Assembly (NCBI RefSeq): GCF_951805225.1
Contig: NZ_OX638201.1
Span: 5,952,001-6,016,000 of the forward strand
Direction: 5' to 3'
Origin: an uncultured Flavobacterium sp.
GTDB lineage: Bacteria; Bacteroidota; Bacteroidia; Flavobacteriales; Flavobacteriaceae
Length of the DNA: 64,000 bases
A program made the translations under genes and the position numbers. Position 1 is the first letter of the stretch; each line of letters starts with the position of its first letter. This document shows, one piece after another, positions 1-7,328 of the stretch. Under the pieces are notes generated by a model. The model ran no database searches and had not been told where the DNA came from. It worked only from the letters and a program-made list of their open reading frames with translations.

Positions 1-594
1 TTTTTTCTCAGCATCAGTTGGTGGTGTAGGGTTGTCTCTTCGGCTCTTTTTAAGCATCGCCATTTTGGTACTTCTGTCAGACAAAAGCTCACTAACTTGT
101 TTTTGCTGATCTGTATTTAAATTTAGATCTGTAGTCAATTTTTGCAAATGTGCCTGATCGCGTTCTTGTGGAGATTTCATATCTCTTCTGCCTTTATGAT
201 CGCCTTTGCCTTCGTGTTCTTTTTTAAGAGCAGTCCATTTTGTGTACTGATCAGCGTTTAGAATTGATTTCATTTTAGCATCGTTTGCTGCTTTTTCAGT
301 ATCCATTTGTTTTTTAAAAGCTTCTCTTTCTGCATCAGTAGGTTTTGTTTTGCTGTCTTTTTTAGCAGCTCTAAACTTTTCAGTTTTAGCACTTCTTTCT
401 GCCAGTAACTGTTTTACTTGCTCCTGTTGCTTTTTATCTAAATTCAATTCAGAAGTTAACTTTTGTAAATGTTTTTCATTACGTTGTTCCGGAGTTAATT
501 TTTCTCGTTGATCACGTGTAGCTTTCTGATTGATGTCTTGTGCAAAACTTACTACTCCAACGAATAATAAAGCTGCGATAAATAATTTTTTCAT
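1..594 (-). CDS. Spy-like periplasmic protein with duplicated module (partial, C-terminus beyond window)
   Basis: The reading frame is open from the ATG at 594 to the window edge: 198 codons and no stop, so the C-terminus is missing. It begins with a signal peptide (MKKLFIAALLFVGVVSFAQ) and is otherwise hydrophilic, rich in Lys, Glu and Gln and predicted helical. A unit of the form LQKLTSELNLDKKQQEQV, followed by LL-x-R-S-x-K and later a DAE segment, occurs near residues 44-105. It recurs near residues 145-196, so the protein carries two copies of one module. The composition and the helical LT-x-x-Q-like motifs resemble Spy/CpxP envelope-stress chaperones, but that is an inference. It is a close paralogue of the 146-aa protein at 759-1199, which has a single module. 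Upstream it shares a bipartite motif with that gene (see 624-654). Confidence 0.8.
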   Translation of the reverse strand, partial: MKKLFIAALLFVGVVSFAQDINQKATRDQREKLTPEQRNEKHLQKLTSELNLDKKQQEQVKQLLAERSAKTEKFRAAKKDSKTKPTDAEREAFKKQMDTEKAANDAKMKSILNADQYTKWTALKKEHEGKGDHKGRRDMKSPQERDQAHLQKLTTDLNLNTDQQKQVSELLSDRSTKMAMLKKSRRDNPTPPTDAEKK

Positions 595-623
595 AATTCG
601 TTTTTTTAAAAGGTTTATAGCAA

Positions 624-654
624 TTAGACTGCCATAATTTTATTAAGTTTAATC
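624..654 (-). promoter_or_regulatory. Bipartite promoter-like motif, copy 1 (possible ECF sigma promoter)
   Basis: Read on the minus strand, GATTAAAC (654-647) is followed after exactly 16 bases by AGTCTAA (630-624), ending 29 bases before the ATG at 594. The same two blocks with the same spacing lie before the paralogous gene at 759-1199. The downstream block resembles the GTCTAA -10 box of sigma-E type promoters. Neither gene has a clear TAnnTTTG box. The assignment to an ECF sigma factor is inference. Confidence 0.5.
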
Positions 655-720
655 GAATTGTCGGATTTATCTTTTAATTAACAGAAAGTAATAAGGAAAA
701 CATAATACTTTTCAAAAATA

Positions 721-747
721 AAAAAGAGGCAATCAAAGCCTCTTTTT
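721..747 (-). terminator. Rho-independent terminator of the 759-1199 gene
   Basis: A ten-base inverted repeat (AAAAAGAGGC / GCCTCTTTTT) with a seven-base loop lies just after the stop codon of the minus-strand gene and ends in a T-run in that direction. Confidence 0.75.
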
Positions 748-758
748 GTACACTATAA

Positions 759-1199
759 TTAGTTATTCTCTTTTTTGTATTCTTTCATTTTTTCTCTTGC
801 TTTGTCTTTATTCTCTTCCTGAATTGCTTTCCATTTTGTGTATTGATCAGCATTTAAGATAGATTTCATTTTAGCATCATTTGCATCTCTTTCAGCCATT
901 ACTTCTTTTTTAAAAGCTTCTCTTTCAGCTGCAGTTGGTTTTACATCGCTGTCTTTTTTTGCTTTACGGGCTTCTTTAAATTTTTCAGCTTTAGCATTTC
1001 TGTCTGCTAGAAGTTGTTTAACCTGTGCTTGTTGATTTGCATCTAAATTTAATTCAGAAGTAAGTTTTTTTAATTGTTTGTCACTGCGTTGTTCCGGAGT
1101 CAGTTTTTCTCTTTGTTCGCGAGTTGGCTTTTGATCCCCTTCTTGTGCAAAACTTGCTACTCCAATGAATAACAAAGCTGCGATAAATAATTTTTTCAT
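759..1199 (-). CDS. Spy-like periplasmic protein, single module
   Basis: A 146-aa secreted protein. Residues 1-19 (MKKLFIAALLFIGVASFAQ) form a signal peptide nearly identical to that of the paralogue at 1-594. The mature part is charged and predicted to be all helix. It carries one copy of the unit LKKLTSELNLDANQQAQV followed by LL-x-R-N-x-K, then ADQYTKWKAIQEENKDKAR near the C-terminus. Its size and helix-rich, Lys/Glu-rich make-up resemble Spy/CpxP-type periplasmic chaperones. I see no catalytic motif. It sits directly upstream of its longer paralogue in the same orientation, but a terminator at 721-747 separates them, so each probably has its own promoter (copies at 624-654 and 1228-1258). 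The function as an envelope-stress protein is inferred. Confidence 0.8.
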   Translation of the reverse strand: MKKLFIAALLFIGVASFAQEGDQKPTREQREKLTPEQRSDKQLKKLTSELNLDANQQAQVKQLLADRNAKAEKFKEARKAKKDSDVKPTAAEREAFKKEVMAERDANDAKMKSILNADQYTKWKAIQEENKDKAREKMKEYKKENN

Positions 1200-1227
1200 G
1201 ATGTAAGTTTTTTAATTGTTATAACAT

Positions 1228-1258
1228 TTAGACTTTATCAAATTCAATAGGTTTAATC
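1228..1258 (-). promoter_or_regulatory. Bipartite promoter-like motif, copy 2
   Basis: On the minus strand, GATTAAAC (1258-1251) and AGTCTAA (1234-1228) are separated by 16 bases, identical in sequence and spacing to copy 1 at 624-654, and end 28 bases before the ATG at 1199. Conservation of both blocks while the spacer differs suggests a functional promoter pair. Confidence 0.5.
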
Positions 1259-1377
1259 TGATAATCAGAATTGTAGATTATTTAACAAATTTAAAATATA
1301 AAAAAGAACGATTTGCTTGACATTGAGATTCTTAGAAAGTGTTTTTATTTAATGATGTATTTATGCAAATAGGTTTT

Positions 1378-1385
1378 TAAATTTG
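1378..1385 (+). promoter_or_regulatory. -7 promoter element for the DUF4274 gene
   Basis: TAAATTTG matches the Bacteroidota -7 consensus TAnnTTTG and lies 31 bases before the ATG at 1417. No clear -33 TTG element is seen. Confidence 0.5.
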
Positions 1386-1416
1386 TAGGAAGATATAGGA
1401 TTTGTAAAATATAAAA

Positions 1417-2340
1417 ATGGAAGAATTATTTAATAAGAAAAGTAAAAACCGAGTTCTTAAAGCAGTAAACAACGAGATGTCTTATCAAAAATTAACGGCC
1501 ACGGAATTACATCAGTTTGTGCAAAATTGGAATTATGATGACGGAATCGAACCTTTTGAATGGATCATCAAGCAAAAACATCTTGATAAAGGAACCGCTC
1601 TTTGTTTGTATTGGATGTTACAGCCGGATTATTTTTGCAGGTTCGAAAACGAAGATGAAATAAAAGAAGATATAAATTATGAAACCTATCAAATCGTAAA
1701 AGAAATTGAGCAAAGATATGTTTCCGGTTTTTATACGGAGGAAAATTTCTCTTTTGATCCCAAAGAAGAGTTTCTTAACGAATATTCTAATGCAAAATGT
1801 ATTCCTGCGGAAATGTTGGTAAAATCACCCGGAATTGTTTTTGAAAGACAAGATGTTGAATTTGCTTTTTTAAGAAAACCCAATGAAAAAGAATTAAAAA
1901 CAATCAATTCCAAAATTGCTGATGCTATAAAAATCATTCAGATTTCGAATCCTGATTTTGTTTATAATCAAACAGATGACGCAATAAAAGCTATAATTGG
2001 AAGTGTTGAATATTGGAAAGAAAAAGAATTAGGAAAAGTAAAAATCAATAACCTTTCTTATTTATGGCTGGATTCTGTTCAAAAAACACACAATTGGGAT
2101 TGGATTATTTGGGATTGGGAAACTGGAAATAACATAGGAATTACAAATACCACAAAAGAACTAACGTGTTTGGCAAACACTATTATAGAACATACAATCG
2201 ATGGATTTCAGGAATCTTCAATAATGATTGATTTGTATAATGATTTGGCGGGAGTAAATGATTTTTATGATTTAAAAAGAGATCCTTACAGCGGAATTGG
2301 TTTGCTTTTTAGTACAGATCATTTAAAATTTAGGGAATAA
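1417..2340 (+). CDS. DUF4274-domain protein
   Basis: A 307-aa soluble protein without a signal peptide or membrane segment. The N-terminal part, about residues 25-95, contains WNYDDGIEPFEWII and GTALCLYWMLQPD, the pattern of DUF4274: a conserved Trp-Asp-Asp-Gly stretch and then Gly-Thr-Ala-Leu before an aromatic helix. The remaining 200 residues are not recognised. They include the Trp-rich stretch HNWDWIIWDWETG near residue 228. DUF4274 proteins have no established biochemical role; many are scattered single genes in bacteria. The gene stands alone, with a -7 element upstream at 1378 and a terminator at 2356-2384. Confidence 0.75.
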   Translation: MEELFNKKSKNRVLKAVNNEMSYQKLTATELHQFVQNWNYDDGIEPFEWIIKQKHLDKGTALCLYWMLQPDYFCRFENEDEIKEDINYETYQIVKEIEQRYVSGFYTEENFSFDPKEEFLNEYSNAKCIPAEMLVKSPGIVFERQDVEFAFLRKPNEKELKTINSKIADAIKIIQISNPDFVYNQTDDAIKAIIGSVEYWKEKELGKVKINNLSYLWLDSVQKTHNWDWIIWDWETGNNIGITNTTKELTCLANTIIEHTIDGFQESSIMIDLYNDLAGVNDFYDLKRDPYSGIGLLFSTDHLKFRE

Positions 2341-2355
2341 AAAAACTATTTTGAC

Positions 2356-2384
2356 AAAAGAGCTTTGGGAGAAGCTCTTTTTTT
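2356..2384 (+). terminator. Rho-independent terminator after the DUF4274 gene
   Basis: AAAAGAGCTT and AAGCTCTTTT form a ten-base stem with a six-base loop, followed by a T-run, 16 bases after the stop codon. Confidence 0.8.
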
Positions 2385-2459
2385 ATGATCAGAAATTTAC
2401 TTCAGATTTAATTACTTAACTTAGTAAAACCATAATTTAAGAATCAAAAATCAGAGATC

Positions 2460-3485
2460 ATGAGTTTAACGACTACATCAAATAGTAATAAAATCGCCTT
2501 TTTTTCAACGCAACCTTATGACAAAGCTTTCTTTAATAAATACAATACTGACTTTGGTTTTGAGTTAGATTTTTTTGAAACGCAATTAAATCCTCAAACC
2601 GTTATTTTGATCGAAAACGCATCGATTGTTTGTGTTTTTGTAAATGATATCGTTAATGAAGCTGTCATAAAACAATTGGCAGAAAAGGGAGTGAAAATTA
2701 TAGCTTTACGTTGTGCAGGTTTTAATAATGTCGATTTAGAAGCTGCGAAAAAATATAATTTAAAAGTTTGCCGCGTTCCCGCATATTCTCCGCAGGCAGT
2801 TGCAGAACATGCAATTGCAATGATTTTGACTTTAAATAGAAAAACACATAAAGCTTACAACAGAGTTAGAGAGCAAAATTTTTCTTTGAACGGATTATTA
2901 GGTTTTGATTTATTCGGAAAAACAATTGGAATTATTGGAACGGGAAACATTGGAAAAGCTTTTGCAAAAATCGCCTTAGGTTTTGGATGTAAAGTTTTGG
3001 CGTATGATATTGTTACGAATGCCGAAATGGAAAAAGACGGAGTAAAATTTGTTTCGCTGGAAGAAATATTCAAATCGAGTGATATTATTTCGCTTCATTG
3101 TCCTTTAAACGAACAAACCAAACATATCATTAATAGCAAATCTATCGATGAGATGAAAGACAGCGTGATGATTATCAATACAAGTCGTGGCGGATTAATA
3201 GAAACAGCTTCGGTTATTGAAGGACTTAAAGAAGGTAAAATTGGTTATCTGGGAATTGATGTTTACGAACAGGAAGAGAAACTGTTTTTCAGAGATCTTT
3301 CGGCAGATATTATTCAGGACGATGCAATTCAGCGTTTAATGAGTTTTCCAAATGTTTTGGTTACAGCGCATCAGGCGTTTTTTACCAATGAAGCTTTGAC
3401 GCAAATTGCTTTAGTAACTTTTAATAATATAAAGTCTTTATTGGATCAAAATGATATTGAAAATAAAGCCGCTTTGTTAGTTTAA
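2460..3485 (+). CDS. ldhA: D-lactate dehydrogenase (fermentative, LdhA type)
   Basis: A 341-aa cytosolic enzyme of the D-2-hydroxyacid dehydrogenase family, reducing pyruvate to D-lactate with NADH. The Rossmann motif GTGNIG is at 160-165. The catalytic triad is visible as Arg243 (TSRGG), Glu272 (DVYEQEE) and His304 (TAHQAFF), each exactly eight residues later than the E. coli LdhA residues 235, 264 and 296. The stretch LFFRDLSADIIQDD before the last block is characteristic of LdhA rather than of phosphoglycerate or formate dehydrogenases. The length is close to the usual 330. It is monocistronic: a terminator precedes it and a palindromic repeat (3518-3550) that can act as terminator follows. 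Some members of this group act on other 2-keto acids, so substrate identity is inferred. Confidence 0.88.
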   Translation: MSLTTTSNSNKIAFFSTQPYDKAFFNKYNTDFGFELDFFETQLNPQTVILIENASIVCVFVNDIVNEAVIKQLAEKGVKIIALRCAGFNNVDLEAAKKYNLKVCRVPAYSPQAVAEHAIAMILTLNRKTHKAYNRVREQNFSLNGLLGFDLFGKTIGIIGTGNIGKAFAKIALGFGCKVLAYDIVTNAEMEKDGVKFVSLEEIFKSSDIISLHCPLNEQTKHIINSKSIDEMKDSVMIINTSRGGLIETASVIEGLKEGKIGYLGIDVYEQEEKLFFRDLSADIIQDDAIQRLMSFPNVLVTAHQAFFTNEALTQIALVTFNNIKSLLDQNDIENKAALLV

Positions 3486-3517
3486 ATTGAATCAAATTGG
3501 TAATCATATACTTTAGC

Positions 3518-3550
3518 AAACCCGACAGGTTTTTAAAACCTGTCGGGTTT
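3518..3550. repeat. CCCGACAGG palindromic intergenic repeat, copy 1
   Basis: AAACCCGACAGG and its reverse complement CCTGTCGGGTTT flank an A/T-rich centre, giving a strong hairpin 33 bases after ldhA. The same palindrome recurs at 4197-4228 and 11699-11729, always within 35 bases of a stop codon. It probably serves as a bidirectional terminator and belongs to a dispersed repeat family. Confidence 0.85.
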
Positions 3551-3586
3551 AGAAACCTAATCATAAGAATTTAAAATAAAAAAATT

Positions 3587-4189
3587 ATGAAAAGAAAAAT
3601 TTTATTGGCATTTGTAATTTTAGGAATGATTTCATGCCAAAATAAAGAAAAAACAGAAAAAGAAAATGTCGTTGAAGCAATTGCAACCGACACAATAACA
3701 AAAACAGCGGTTGGAACTGCAGATGTAAGCGATGCTCCTGCAAAAGACGATAAAGCGGTAGAATTAATTAGAAAACAACTTAGGGTTTTGCTAAAAGCGG
3801 ATTTGCCAGCTTTGACCAAAGACGATCGGTTTTTTTATTACAGTGCTTTCGATTTAAACAATGACAAAAAAGACGAGTATTTCGTAGGTTTCTCAAATGC
3901 TTATTTTTGCGGAAGTGGCGGTTGCTCAGGATTTATTCTGAATAATGACGGAAGTTTAATAAATAAATTTACCGTAACTGATTTTCCAATTTATGTAACT
4001 ACTTCAGTAAGTGAAAAATTTTATGATCTAATAGCGGTAAGTGGAGGAAAATTTCATCTTCTGAAATTTAAAAACGGAAAATATCCGTCAAATCCATCTG
4101 TTCAGGAAGTTGTCAAAGAAGAAGCTTCAAGAGATGATGCAAAGGTTTTGGATATTGATGGAAAGAAGTTAGAAAAGTATTCGTTTTAA
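3587..4189 (+). CDS. Putative lipoprotein with acidic repeat-like core
   Basis: A 200-aa protein with a lipoprotein signal peptide: MKRKILLAFVILGMISCQN places the lipidated Cys at residue 17. A Lys/Glu- and Thr/Ala-rich linker follows to about residue 60. The C-terminal 130 residues contain FDLNNDKKDEYFVGF, an acidic loop like the calcium-binding segments of FG-GAP or EF-hand-like repeats, and the Gly/Cys-rich segment FCGSGGCSGF. I do not recognise a named family. It is likely anchored in the periplasmic face of a membrane or at the cell surface. Palindromic repeats flank it on both sides. Confidence 0.8.
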   Translation: MKRKILLAFVILGMISCQNKEKTEKENVVEAIATDTITKTAVGTADVSDAPAKDDKAVELIRKQLRVLLKADLPALTKDDRFFYYSAFDLNNDKKDEYFVGFSNAYFCGSGGCSGFILNNDGSLINKFTVTDFPIYVTTSVSEKFYDLIAVSGGKFHLLKFKNGKYPSNPSVQEVVKEEASRDDAKVLDIDGKKLEKYSF

Positions 4190-4196
4190 AAACACA

Positions 4197-4228
4197 AAAC
4201 CCGACAGGTTTTTAAAACTGTCGGGTTT
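4197..4228. repeat. CCCGACAGG palindromic intergenic repeat, copy 2
   Basis: The same palindrome as at 3518-3550, but the right arm has lost one C (AAAACTGTCGGG rather than AAAACCTGTCGGG). It lies between the convergent lipoprotein gene and lysS, where a two-way terminator is expected. Confidence 0.85.
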
Positions 4229-4279
4229 GAAATATAATTTAATTTTGGAATTTCTAATTTCCAAAAATGGTTTTAAAAA

Positions 4280-5983
4280 CTACTCTACCAATTCCACAAA
4301 TTTAAACTCACCTTCAACGGCAACTTTAGTCAAACCGTGTTTAGATAGATTTTTCATAGACGCATCCCATTTTTTACCGCTTAAATTCGCAGTAATTTTT
4401 AGTTGCTGAAGATCCATTTTGTTTTCATTTCCTTTCAATAAATCAAGGATAAATTTCTCTTCGTCAGACAATTCAATTTGAGCTTGTTTTTTCTCCGGAC
4501 GCATTTGCGGGAACAATAAAACTTCCTGAATCGATGCATTATTCGTTAAGTACATAATCAAACGGTCCATTCCAATTCCCATTCCAGAAGTTGGCGGCAT
4601 ACCGTATTCAAGTGCTCTTAAGAAATCTTCATCGATGATTCCGTTAGCTTCATCATCACCTTTTTCAGAAAGACGCATTTGATCTTCAAAACGCTCACGT
4701 TGATCAATTGGATCGTTTAATTCAGAATAAGCATTTGCGATTTCTTTACCACAAACCATTAATTCAAAACGCTCTGTAAGATCCGGATTATCGCGGTGCT
4801 CTTTACATAAAGGCGACATTTCTTTTGGATAATCAGTAATGAAAGTTGGCTGAATATAATTTCCTTCGCATTTAGCGCCAAAAATCTCATCAATCAATTT
4901 TCCTTTCCCCATTGTTTTATCAACGTCGATTCCCATTCCTCTTGCTGCTTCAAACAATTCTTCTTCAGTTTTACCTGAAATATCAAAACCAGTAAAATGT
5001 TTGATAGAATCCGTCATTGTAACACGAGCATACGGCGCTTTAAAGTTAATTTGGTGTTCACCAAAAGTAACTTCGCTAGTTCCGTTTACAGCAATTGCAC
5101 AATGCTCAAGTAAACCTTCAGCAAATTCCATCATCCAGTTGTAGTCTTTGTAAGCTACATATATTTCCATTGCGGTAAATTCAGGATTATGCGTTCTGTC
5201 CATACCTTCATTTCTAAAGTTTTTCGAGAATTCATAAACACCTTCAAAACCACCAACAATTAATCTTTTCAAATATAATTCGTTTGCAATACGCATGTAA
5301 AGCGGAATGTCAAGCGAATTATGATGCGTGATAAAAGGTCTTGCCGAAGCTCCACCAGCAATTGATTGTAAAACCGGAGTTTCAACTTCAAGATAACCAG
5401 CATCGTTAAAATAGTTACGCATAGCCGTAAACAATTTAGTACGCTTAATGAAGTTCTCTTTAACATGCGGATTAACCGTTAAATCTACATAACGCATTCT
5501 GTAACGCAATTCAGCATCTGTAAAAGCGTCGTGAACGTTTCCGTCTGTATCAACTCTTGGTAAAGGAAGCGGACGAAGTGTTTTACTCAAGAAAGTAAAA
5601 CCGCTAACACGAATACATTTCGCGCCAACTTGCGTCGTGAATAATTCACCTTCAATACCAACAAAGTCACCTAAATCAGTTAATTTTTTAAAAACCGTAT
5701 TGTACAAAGTTTTATCATCACCTTCACACAAAACATCGCGATTCACGTACAATTGTATACGCCCTTCGCTATCCTGCAATTCAGCAAAACAAGCTTTTCC
5801 CTGATCTCTGATACTCATCAAACGTCCGGCAACAATAACCTTCTTACCTTCTTCAAACGATTCCTTAATCTGCTTCGAAGTATGATTTACAGGAAAAAGA
5901 TTAGCTGGGTAAGGATTGATTCCTAAGTTGCGTAAGTTTTGAAGTTTCTCTCTTCTAATGATTTCTTGTTCTGATAATGCCAT
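4280..5983 (-). CDS. lysS: Lysyl-tRNA synthetase, class II
   Basis: A 567-aa cytosolic enzyme that charges tRNA-Lys using ATP. The N-terminal OB-fold anticodon-binding region spans about residues 40-150 (VAGRLMSIRDQGKACF, LYVNRD). The class II catalytic domain follows: motif 2 appears as FRNEGMDRTHNPEFT and motif 3 as GMGIGMDRLIMYL. After the usual end (EVLLFPQMRPE) there is an extra tail of about 70 residues (SDEEKFILDLLKGNENKMDLQQ and onward) that looks like a small helical domain and makes the protein longer than the roughly 505 aa of E. coli LysS. A -7 element at 6006-6013 lies 22 bases upstream of the ATG. Convergent with the preceding lipoprotein gene. Confidence 0.95.
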   Translation of the reverse strand: MALSEQEIIRREKLQNLRNLGINPYPANLFPVNHTSKQIKESFEEGKKVIVAGRLMSIRDQGKACFAELQDSEGRIQLYVNRDVLCEGDDKTLYNTVFKKLTDLGDFVGIEGELFTTQVGAKCIRVSGFTFLSKTLRPLPLPRVDTDGNVHDAFTDAELRYRMRYVDLTVNPHVKENFIKRTKLFTAMRNYFNDAGYLEVETPVLQSIAGGASARPFITHHNSLDIPLYMRIANELYLKRLIVGGFEGVYEFSKNFRNEGMDRTHNPEFTAMEIYVAYKDYNWMMEFAEGLLEHCAIAVNGTSEVTFGEHQINFKAPYARVTMTDSIKHFTGFDISGKTEEELFEAARGMGIDVDKTMGKGKLIDEIFGAKCEGNYIQPTFITDYPKEMSPLCKEHRDNPDLTERFELMVCGKEIANAYSELNDPIDQRERFEDQMRLSEKGDDEANGIIDEDFLRALEYGMPPTSGMGIGMDRLIMYLTNNASIQEVLLFPQMRPEKKQAQIELSDEEKFILDLLKGNENKMDLQQLKITANLSGKKWDASMKNLSKHGLTKVAVEGEFKFVELVE

Positions 5984-6005
5984 TTTGTGCTCTTTTTTAA
6001 GTGTG

Positions 6006-6013
6006 CAAAGATA
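6006..6013 (-). promoter_or_regulatory. -7 promoter element for lysS
   Basis: CAAAGATA on the plus strand reads TATCTTTG on the minus strand, a full TAnnTTTG match 22 bases before the lysS ATG. Confidence 0.6.
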
Positions 6014-6087
6014 AAGAAAAGAATGTAGATTTCAGAATGCAGTTTTTAGATTTTTTGAAGCACAAATTTCAGGCTTTCAACATCCTT

Positions 6088-6156
6088 TTGTCCCGCTATC
6101 CACTTGTATCTTTTTTGCCGAAAAAAGCAAAAAAGGATACCGCTTCTATCGGGGCT
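6088..6156. repeat. GGATACCGCTTCTATC dispersed repeat, copy A
   Basis: Contains CCGCTATCCACTTG, then GTATCTTTTTTG, an A-rich complement, GGATACCGCTTCTATC and GGGGCT. Related copies are at 23875-24009, 51683-51764 and 58534-58619. Confidence 0.75.
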
Positions 6157-6203
6157 ATTTTAGAAGTTTTAGTTTTTAAAAGACCTTTTAGTTGGTGGGT
6201 TTT

Positions 6204-6288
6204 GTCGTTGCGAGGAACGAGGCAATCTCATTTGCTGGATCGGCAAAGTGTCTTTTAGTAGTGTGATTGCTTCGTTCCTCGCAAAGAC
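6204..6288. repeat. GCGAGGAACGA inverted repeat
   Basis: The arm at 6204-6230 (containing TTGCGAGGAACGAGGCAATC) and the arm at 6261-6288 (containing GATTGCTTCGTTCCTCGC) are near-perfect reverse complements separated by 30 bases. No coding function is visible. Confidence 0.8.
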
Positions 6289-6323
6289 AGCACTTAAAGA
6301 AAATGCATGAAACTAAATAAAAA

Positions 6324-6358
6324 CCTCAGTATCTTAGCTTCTCAGAACCTCAGAACCT
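6324..6358. repeat. Short octamer array, copy 1
   Basis: CCTCAGTA-TCTTAGCT-TCTCAGAA-CCTCAGAA repeats with an eight-base period. In the reverse orientation it matches the array at 60261-60297. It lies just upstream of the lipoprotein start at 6370. Confidence 0.6.
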
Positions 6359-6369
6359 TCAAAGAAAAA

Positions 6370-7095
6370 ATGAAATCCATATCAGCCTTAATAATTCTTC
6401 TTCTGCTTACAAGTTGTCAAATTACCGAAACGATTCAAATCAATCCAGACGGAACCGGAACTGTTGAAGTTGTTCAGCTTCGGAACGAAAATAGTTATAT
6501 GCAATTGGCGGGAGATCAATATGCGCACGAAGATGTTTTTAAAGATACAACCTATGTTTTTCAGGATTATATTAAAAAGTACAACGAGACATTTGTGAAA
6601 TATACGCCTGTAGAACAGCAATTATTTCAAAAATATTCGAATGTAAAAGTGCACATAAAGAATAGTTCTTTCGAAAAAGAATTCAGAACCGTAATGTCGT
6701 TTAACTTTAATAAAGTTTCAGAAATTCCGGATTTATATAAAACCGAAGATTATGTAAATGATATTAAAAATAATTATGCATTAACTGCCGAAAATCATTA
6801 TTATAAAATAGAATACCATTTTGATGGAACAGTTTTTAAACGATCCGTTTCTGTTACAAGTCAAGAAGAACTTCAAAGAACAAAAAATCAATTTGCAACG
6901 GCAGATCCTAAATATACTTCTTTAAAACTGACGCAATCTTATGTTTTGCGATACCATTTCCCCAAGAAAATAAAATCAGTTTCAAACCAAAAGGCAATTA
7001 TCAGCGCGGATAAAAAATCATTAACCTTAGAATTTCAACTTTCAGATTGTTTGCAAAATCCGGAAATGACAAGTTTAGAAGTGGTTTTGGAGTGA
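6370..7095 (+). CDS. Putative lipoprotein, paralogue of the 7329-8084 protein
   Basis: The ATG at 6370 was chosen because it begins a good lipoprotein signal (MKSISALIILLLLTSCQ, Cys at 16), whereas the upstream extension to 6307 is octamer-repeat sequence. The mature 225-aa protein opens with ITETIQINPDGTGTVEV and ends with RYHFPKKIKSVSNQKAIIS, K-K-S-L-T-L-E-F and a final acidic strand. These blocks align with the next gene (NIYVNDNGTGKFSV; KYHFPKRIKKVSNPSALFS), so the two are tandem paralogues. No enzyme motif is seen. It is probably an envelope lipoprotein of unknown function. The two paralogues are separated by a long inverted repeat at 7103-7249. Confidence 0.8.
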   Translation: MKSISALIILLLLTSCQITETIQINPDGTGTVEVVQLRNENSYMQLAGDQYAHEDVFKDTTYVFQDYIKKYNETFVKYTPVEQQLFQKYSNVKVHIKNSSFEKEFRTVMSFNFNKVSEIPDLYKTEDYVNDIKNNYALTAENHYYKIEYHFDGTVFKRSVSVTSQEELQRTKNQFATADPKYTSLKLTQSYVLRYHFPKKIKSVSNQKAIISADKKSLTLEFQLSDCLQNPEMTSLEVVLE

Positions 7096-7102
7096 ATTTA
7101 TT

Positions 7103-7249
7103 AGCCACGGATTCGACGGATTTAAACGGATTTGTACTGATTTTTTATTTTTGAATCGACGGATCTTTGTCAAAGTTTTAAACTTTGACAAAGATTATCA
7201 TGAAATAATCTGCGTTCAATCCGTTTAAATCCGTAAAATCCGTGGGCAA
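7103..7249. repeat. ACGGATTTAAACGGATT long inverted repeat, copy 1
   Basis: The left arm 7103-7133 (GCCACGGATTCGACGGATTT and AAACGGATTT) and right arm 7218-7249 (AATCCGTTTAAATCCG, TAAAATCCGTGGGC) are near reverse complements. Between them lies a perfect inner palindrome at 7163-7195 built on CTTTGTCAAAGTTT. A relative occurs at 60312-60489. Confidence 0.8.
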
Positions 7250-7304
7250 TTTTCGCATAAACAATTAAACAAATACACGATTAAATTAATAAAAATAGTC
7301 TTCG

Positions 7305-7312
7305 TATCTTTG
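7305..7312 (+). promoter_or_regulatory. -7 promoter element for the second lipoprotein/lipB
   Basis: TATCTTTG fits TAnnTTTG and ends 16 bases before the ATG at 7329, implying a short leader. It probably drives both the lipoprotein gene and lipB. Confidence 0.55.
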
Positions 7313-7328
7313 ATAAAAAATTAACCAT

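Larger units (their letters stand above)
5984..6369. other. Repeat-rich intergenic region
   Basis: This 386-base gap holds the lysS promoter at 6006-6013, a GGATACCGCTTC-family repeat (6088-6156), a GCGAGGAACGA inverted repeat (6204-6288) and a short octamer array (6324-6358) just before the next gene. Open frames across it consist of repeat sequence and are not credible genes. Confidence 0.7.

Noticed and set aside
4227..4409. 60-codon open frame on the plus strand antisense to the lysS end
   Set aside because: It overlaps lysS on the other strand and begins in the palindromic repeat; no family pattern.
6001..6258. 85-codon open frame upstream of the lipoprotein gene
   Set aside because: Most of it is repeat sequence, including the GGATACCGCTTC and GCGAGGAACGA elements.
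6307..6369. N-terminal extension of the lipoprotein at 6370
   Set aside because: It translates the octamer array and would hide the lipoprotein signal peptide.
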